A DNA stretch of 9,731 nt, from contig CALXZS010000038.1 in NCBI GenBank assembly GCA_944393305.1, positions 1-9,731 of the forward strand. Direction: 5' to 3'. The notes under the pieces were generated by a model. That model was given only the letters and a program-made list of their open reading frames with translations. It had not been told where the DNA came from and did no database searches. The position numbers and the translations under genes are program-made. Shown here piece by piece: positions 5,718-9,731 of this stretch. This DNA comes from an uncultured Clostridia bacterium. Lineage in GTDB: Bacteria > Bacillota > Clostridia > TANB77 > CAG-508. The first letter of the stretch is position 1, and every line of letters starts with the position of its first letter.

Positions 5718-8163
5718 ATATTTTTTTATTCACTTTAAATGCTATTACGCTCATATCATCTCTAGCTTTTCCAAAATCATTATCTATTGCTTCATGAAGT
5801 ATAATATCTGCTATTCTTTCTGGACTATCTGTTTGTATTTCTTCTAGTAAGTATTTTACCCATAATTCTTTATTAGCATATTCTTTATTTGATTCAATTA
5901 TTCCATCACTGCATATAACAACAATATCTCCGTTTTCTAAGTCTTTATCATATGTATCAACACTAATATTGTTTATTATACCTGTTGGCAAAGATTCTGA
6001 TTTTATAAGTGTTACATTTTTATTTTTCTTTATATATGTTGGACAAGCACCATTTTTTAGAATTTCCATTTTTCCATCATATAAATCTAATATTTCTATA
6101 TCTAATGTAGCATACATTTCTTCTTTATTTGCATTCATAATTGCTGCATTTATTAAATTGATAGAGGTCTCTTTATCAAAACCTGAGCTAAGTAGTCTTT
6201 CTAACATACTAATTGCAATTTTACTATTTCTTCTTGCGTCTGTACCAGAACCCATTCCATCACTTATTGCTAAAAGATATTTTCCATCTGCAAGTCTTAG
6301 TCTTGAAATATTATCTCCTGATACAATTGAATCATCTTTTTTAGCTCTTGCTATACCTGTTTGTATGATATATCTATCATCTGATATATATGTATATGCA
6401 CATATATTTTTATTAAGTCTTATTCCGCATTTTTGTTCTTGAAGAATAAAATCATCATCTAATACATTTGCAATAGCTTTTTCTATTGGTTTAATTGGAC
6501 ATTTCTTTCCATTATCATTATCACAAATGTCTGTAAAAACATTTACTATATATCTACCATTTTTTTCTTTTTTAATATTGACATCTTTTACATTTACGCT
6601 TTTTTCCGAAAGTAAAAGTTTTATTTTATTTTTTTCTTCTCCAAAGTCTTCTGTTTTTTCTTCCATTCCCTTTGCTATGTCTTTTATGGCATTTGAAACT
6701 GTTTTTAATTGTATTGACATATTCTTATTATTTTCATCTAATTTTTTCTGCCAAATAAAATTATTTTTACTTATTCTATATGCCATATTTATGGCTTTTA
6801 TCATGTCTCTTATTTCTTGAAGTTCTGATTCTTTAGCACTTGTGCTTTCTGAATTCATTAAATAAATATTATGTTTTGCAAATATGCTTACTATTCCATT
6901 TTCAGTCATTACACCATTTTCAAGTAAATTATTTAATATATCTTCTATTATATTTCCTTCATTATTGTATATATCATCATATAAAGTATTTCCTTCTAAG
7001 CCATCTAAGCTATTTAATAACTCATCTTCAAATAACTCTAAATTCTTTTCATATGACTCATTTTGTTTATAACTATTAGCCATTTCTGAAATTGTTTTAG
7101 AAATACTTGTTAATTTAGAAAGTGTTTCTTGGCTTTCTTCTAAATTTCTACCCGCTTCTGGCAATAACTTTGTATCTGGTATTACATCTTCTATACTTAT
7201 TTTTGCTTTTTTAGGAACAAACAATAAACCAACAGCAGCAATTAATATTTCTTGGAATAAAATTATATTATTTACTCCTCCATTTGCTGCATATGCTACT
7301 GCAATATTGCCTAACACAAATCCAACAATAACACCTATTTTTCCAAATTTATTAAGAAGTCCTGCTATCATACCTGAAATGGCAAAAGCTGCAATTAATA
7401 CTTCTTCTGCTCCTCCAATGATACTAAGTACAACTCCTACTGTAATTCCACTTGTGGCTCCTACTAATATTCCATTTCTCCATCCTAGATATAATACTAT
7501 AAAAATACATATTATATTTTTTAGTGAGAAAGAAAATACACTTAAGTCACCAAGTGCTGATACTGCAATTGCAATTAGTAAGCTGGCACCTATTACTTCT
7601 TCTACTGAAAAAACTTTTTTTATTCCAAATTCACTTATTACTGAAATTGAATTTACGAATATTTTATAAAATATATATGTTGTTATACTAATCATAATTG
7701 CTGTTAGCAAGTCATAAAAATAAAAACCTGTGAATAATATGTATATAAATTGAACTAGAAAAATTGAAAGTGCTAACCTTCCTCCAATTTTCACTCTTTC
7801 ATTTGCATCTACGGCATTTCTTTTAGGTTTGGTTATTATGACTGATAATAGCACTAGCAAAGAACTTACAATATAAATTAGTAAACCATTTATTCCAAAA
7901 CTTATACCTGTTCCTATTAAGCTAGTAATATAAACCATAAATAAAGGTAGACCTCTACTTATACTAGCTGAAGCTAATGCTATTCCAAATGGTGCTATTA
8001 TTGCCCCATCTCCAAAGCCTACCATTGAAACCAATAAGCTTATTACATATACAGCAATGTTTTGTTTAGTAAATATTTTTTTAGCTACACCTATGTAGTC
8101 TTTTTGCTTTTCTTTTTGTACTTCTTCTTCATATCCTAATTCTCTTGAAATATTTTGCAACAT
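5716..8163 (-). CDS. spoIIE: Stage II sporulation protein E, membrane PP2C-type serine phosphatase
   Basis: SpoIIE dephosphorylates the anti-anti-sigma factor SpoIIAA in the forespore, releasing sigma-F, and also helps build the polar septum. The 815 residues are close to the 827 of Bacillus subtilis. A cytoplasmic N-terminal stretch (1-33) is followed by about ten membrane segments (about 34-316), a helical regulatory linker (about 330-520) and a PP2C phosphatase domain (about 590-811). Catalytic signatures are intact: SGD at 615-617, ISDGMGSG with Asp635, ATLDIEILDL at 685-694, CSDGIIES with Asp753 and RDDMSVIAF with Asp802/803. The ATG at 8163 has AGAGG eight bases upstream. It is transcribed alone, converges on the XRE gene and has a Spo0A-type promoter. 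Its intact state argues that the organism can sporulate or did recently. Confidence 0.96.
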   Translation of the reverse strand: MLQNISRELGYEEEVQKEKQKDYIGVAKKIFTKQNIAVYVISLLVSMVGFGDGAIIAPFGIALASASISRGLPLFMVYITSLIGTGISFGINGLLIYIVSSLLVLLSVIITKPKRNAVDANERVKIGGRLALSIFLVQFIYILFTGFYFYDLLTAIMISITTYIFYKIFVNSISVISEFGIKKVFSVEEVIGASLLIAIAVSALGDLSVFSFSLKNIICIFIVLYLGWRNGILVGATSGITVGVVLSIIGGAEEVLIAAFAISGMIAGLLNKFGKIGVIVGFVLGNIAVAYAANGGVNNIILFQEILIAAVGLLFVPKKAKISIEDVIPDTKLLPEAGRNLEESQETLSKLTSISKTISEMANSYKQNESYEKNLELFEDELLNSLDGLEGNTLYDDIYNNEGNIIEDILNNLLENGVMTENGIVSIFAKHNIYLMNSESTSAKESELQEIRDMIKAINMAYRISKNNFIWQKKLDENNKNMSIQLKTVSNAIKDIAKGMEEKTEDFGEEKNKIKLLLSEKSVNVKDVNIKKEKNGRYIVNVFTDICDNDNGKKCPIKPIEKAIANVLDDDFILQEQKCGIRLNKNICAYTYISDDRYIIQTGIARAKKDDSIVSGDNISRLRLADGKYLLAISDGMGSGTDARRNSKIAISMLERLLSSGFDKETSINLINAAIMNANKEEMYATLDIEILDLYDGKMEILKNGACPTYIKKNKNVTLIKSESLPTGIINNISVDTYDKDLENGDIVVICSDGIIESNKEYANKELWVKYLLEEIQTDSPERIADIILHEAIDNDFGKARDDMSVIAFKVNKKI

Positions 8164-8196
8164 CCTTCACACCTCTTACTTTTTTAATTTACAACT

Positions 8197-8229
8197 ATTT
8201 TAATACCTGTCCATTGATTTTTTTGTCAA
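8197..8229 (-). promoter_or_regulatory. Spo0A-type promoter of spoIIE
   Basis: On the minus strand a perfect TTGACA (8229-8224) is followed after 21 bases by TAAAAT (8202-8197), one base from consensus. That over-long spacing is the known hallmark of the Spo0A-activated sigma-A promoters of spoIIE and spoIIG in Bacillus. A TATTAA at 8205-8200 would give an ordinary 18-base spacing but matches only 4 of 6 positions. The leader to the ATG would be about 27 bases. Confidence 0.55.
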
Positions 8230-8230
8230 A
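8222..8230 (+). promoter_or_regulatory. Spo0A box upstream of spoIIE
   Basis: TTTGTCAAA matches the Spo0A box TTTGTCRAA at all nine positions and overlaps the -35 box of spoIIE. A degenerate second copy, TTAGTCTTT (5 of 9), begins exactly 10 bases further upstream at 8232, the spacing of tandem 0A boxes. Caution: any TTGACA -35 box already supplies six of the nine matching bases on the opposite strand. Confidence 0.5.
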
Positions 8231-8336
8231 ATTAGTCTTTAAATTTAAAAAAGTATATTACATATTGTGATATATTTTTACTTATTTTACCCTAAATTTA
8301 CTAAAAAGACAATATGTTTACAAGAAAGTTTATTAT

Positions 8337-9617
8337 TTAGGGCTTTAATGCTGTAATTGGCACTACATACACTCCATCTGGTCTTTTATATGCTGCATTT
8401 GAAAGACCGCATATTACACAAAGCACAGATGGTGCTTTTCCATTTTCTTTTTCTATTTCTTTTTTTATATTTAATAGGTTCTTTGCAGCTGAATCAATTT
8501 TATTAGCTCCTAATTTTATCTCAAATGCACACCACTTACCATTCTCCAACTCAATTACACTATCTATTTCTCTATCTTGATAGTCTTGATAATGATAGCA
8601 ATGAGCATTAAAACTATCAGCATATATTTTCAAATCTCTTTCAACCATTGCTTCGAATAAAAAGCCAAAAGTCTCTAAATCATTAATTAATTTTTCTTCT
8701 TCTTTTATATTTAATAATGAGCATGCTATTGATGGATCGGCAAAATGTCTTTTTTCCGATTGTTTTACCCTTATAGAAGAGCGAATATTAATTCCAAAAG
8801 GTTCATCATTGTCTAGTAGAAATATTTTATTTAATGCGTTCAAATATGAAGCTACTGTATCTATATCAATATCTTCATTATCTATTTCTTTTATATCATC
8901 TTTTAGTCTTTTATTAGATACTGTTGTACTCTCATTTCTAGCTAGGGACTTTAATAATAATTTAACTTTGTGTTTGTCTCTATTTATACCATCTAATCTA
9001 TTTAAGTCATCATCTATAATTAATTTTATATACTCTCCTATTGCTTCGCTAGAATCTTTTGGTGTATAAGATAAATTTCCTGGCCACCCTCCTTTAATTA
9101 CCAATCCTGCAAGATACTTTAAATCAACTTCTCCTGTCATTTTTTCTTCAAAATTATCATTACATAATTCTTTAAGTGATACTTCTCCTGTTGAATTACC
9201 TGATTCATACAAGCTCATTGTTCTTAGATATATTTTTCCATATCTTCCTGCACCACTATGTGAAATTCCTTCTCTTGTTGGGGTAGAAGAACCAGTTAAT
9301 ATATATTGACCTTTAAGACCAGTTTTATCAACATCTAATCTTATTTCATCCCACAAATTTGTAGCTTCTTGCCATTCATCAATAAGTCTTGGTTTTTCTC
9401 CTTGTAAAATTAATGCTGGAGATATTTTAGCTAATTCTACATTATTAGATTTTCCACCTGTTGTTTTATGCAAAAGTATCTCACTATTAGAATGATATCT
9501 ACCTGCCCATGTTTTACCACAATATTTTGGACCTTCTATACATACTGCTCCAAATAATTTTAAATAGTGTTCTATTTTGTCATCAATAATTCTTTTTTTA
9601 TAATTTTTAATATTCAT
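8337..9617 (-). CDS. AAA ATPase with C-terminal DUF4143 domain
   Basis: A 426-residue soluble protein of the large, poorly characterised ATPase family that joins an N-terminal AAA-type domain to DUF4143. The Walker A motif GPKYCGKT is at 29-36, the Walker B region RLIDEWQ at 77-83 (Asp80, Glu81) and a sensor-like ILTGSSTP at 106-113. A winged-helix-like middle (about 215-290) is followed by a conserved helix FGFLFEAMVERDL (about 317-329). The C-terminal domain shows REIDSVIE then FEIKLG, with Asp352, Glu366 and Lys368 in the order of the PD-(D/E)XK nuclease fold. Whether it cuts DNA is unknown. GGAG lies six bases before the ATG at 9617. It appears monocistronic, with its own promoter and a set of direct repeats upstream. 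Members are patchily distributed and often transferred between genomes. Confidence 0.88.
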   Translation of the reverse strand: MNIKNYKKRIIDDKIEHYLKLFGAVCIEGPKYCGKTWAGRYHSNSEILLHKTTGGKSNNVELAKISPALILQGEKPRLIDEWQEATNLWDEIRLDVDKTGLKGQYILTGSSTPTREGISHSGAGRYGKIYLRTMSLYESGNSTGEVSLKELCNDNFEEKMTGEVDLKYLAGLVIKGGWPGNLSYTPKDSSEAIGEYIKLIIDDDLNRLDGINRDKHKVKLLLKSLARNESTTVSNKRLKDDIKEIDNEDIDIDTVASYLNALNKIFLLDNDEPFGINIRSSIRVKQSEKRHFADPSIACSLLNIKEEEKLINDLETFGFLFEAMVERDLKIYADSFNAHCYHYQDYQDREIDSVIELENGKWCAFEIKLGANKIDSAAKNLLNIKKEIEKENGKAPSVLCVICGLSNAAYKRPDGVYVVPITALKP

Positions 9618-9649
9618 TATGATCTCCCGTTCACAACTTTTCTATATTT

Positions 9650-9678
9650 ATTTTACTCCATTCCGTGATTTTTGTCAA
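9650..9678 (-). promoter_or_regulatory. Promoter of the DUF4143 ATPase gene
   Basis: Minus-strand TTGACA (9678-9673, perfect) and TAAAAT (9655-9650, one mismatch) are separated by exactly 17 bases. Transcription would start near 9643, about 26 bases before the ATG, with GGAG in between. The spacer is largely filled by one copy of the 11-base repeat core, so a protein bound to that copy would directly block RNA polymerase. Confidence 0.7.
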
Positions 9679-9731
9679 TTTCATTCCGTGATATTTTGCA
9701 TTTTCATTCCGTGATTTTTTCAGTTTTCAAT
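9659..9731. repeat. Three tandem 23-base direct repeats, possible operator array
   Basis: The core CATTCCGTGAT occurs without a mismatch at 9659-9669, 9682-9692 and 9705-9715, exactly 23 bases apart; the 12 bases between cores are T-rich and vary. A CAAT at 9728, where a fourth unit would begin, reaches the window edge. The first copy sits between the -35 and -10 boxes of the ATPase promoter and the others lie upstream. The core is the least AT-rich stretch nearby and is not palindromic. The array fits repeated binding sites for a regulator, set about two helical turns apart; iteron-like or other roles are possible. Confidence 0.85.

Noticed and set aside
7307..7669. Open plus-strand frames opposite spoIIE, such as one of 120 codons
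   Set aside because: They are antisense to the membrane part of spoIIE, show no ribosome binding site or recognisable domain, and have the composition of a complement of hydrophobic codons.
8246..8280. A weak AT-only hairpin (8254-8260 with 8268-8274) followed on the minus strand by CTTTTTT, possible terminator of the ATPase gene
   Set aside because: The stem has no G-C pair in the helix and a C-A mismatch on the relevant strand; it lies about 65 bases after the stop. It cannot be told from background.
9670..9678. TTTGTCAAT, an 8-of-9 match to a Spo0A box upstream of the ATPase gene
   Set aside because: The match is explained by the TTGACA -35 box on the opposite strand; there is no second box and no link of this gene to sporulation.

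Overview
The window is strongly AT-rich, uses the standard bacterial code and has good AGGAGG-type ribosome binding sites. It carries spoIIE, whose product is specific to endospore formers. Together with a Bacillus/Clostridium-style holo-ACP synthase this points to a low-GC spore-forming Firmicute, most likely a member of Clostridia and possibly an uncultured one. No tRNA, rRNA, CRISPR array or insertion sequence was seen. Every intergenic gap is shorter than 300 bases.

Layout, left to right. (1) At base 8 a minus-strand gene begins and runs off the left edge. (2) Bases 99-2831 hold a minus-strand operon read from a good promoter at 2803-2831: a membrane-anchored WG-repeat protein, an RMD1/YagE-like protein with a C-terminal membrane segment, and acpS. 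The genes are 17 and 1 bases apart. (3) Bases 2856-5204 hold a second minus-strand operon, closed by a hairpin at 2856-2890. Its genes, in order of transcription, encode a small four-segment membrane protein, PspA/IM30, a GIDE-domain protein with a membrane segment at each end, and a Tic20/DUF4870-like membrane protein. Junctions are tight; one is a 4-base ATGA overlap. It looks like an envelope-stress module built around PspA. (4) A divergent plus-strand gene (5309-5650) encodes a small XRE-type DNA-binding protein and ends in a strong terminator at 5678-5717. The 173-base divergent region holds the promoter of the psp-like operon, a 9+9 inverted repeat over its -35 box and a Spo0A-box-like core. 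(5) spoIIE (5716-8163, minus) converges on the XRE gene. Its upstream region has a consensus -35 inside a Spo0A-box match and a -10-like hexamer 21 bases away, the unusual geometry known for Spo0A-activated sigma-A promoters. (6) An AAA ATPase of the DUF4143 type (8337-9617, minus) is read from a near-consensus promoter. Three exact copies of an 11-base core at a 23-base period lie across and upstream of that promoter and run towards the right edge.

Possible connections, all inferred: the XRE protein may control the neighbouring psp-like operon, Spo0A may act on both spoIIE and that operon, and the 23-base repeats may be the operator of the ATPase gene. The psp-like operon with its GIDE and DUF4870 partners, and the repeat-controlled ATPase, are the two parts most worth following up.
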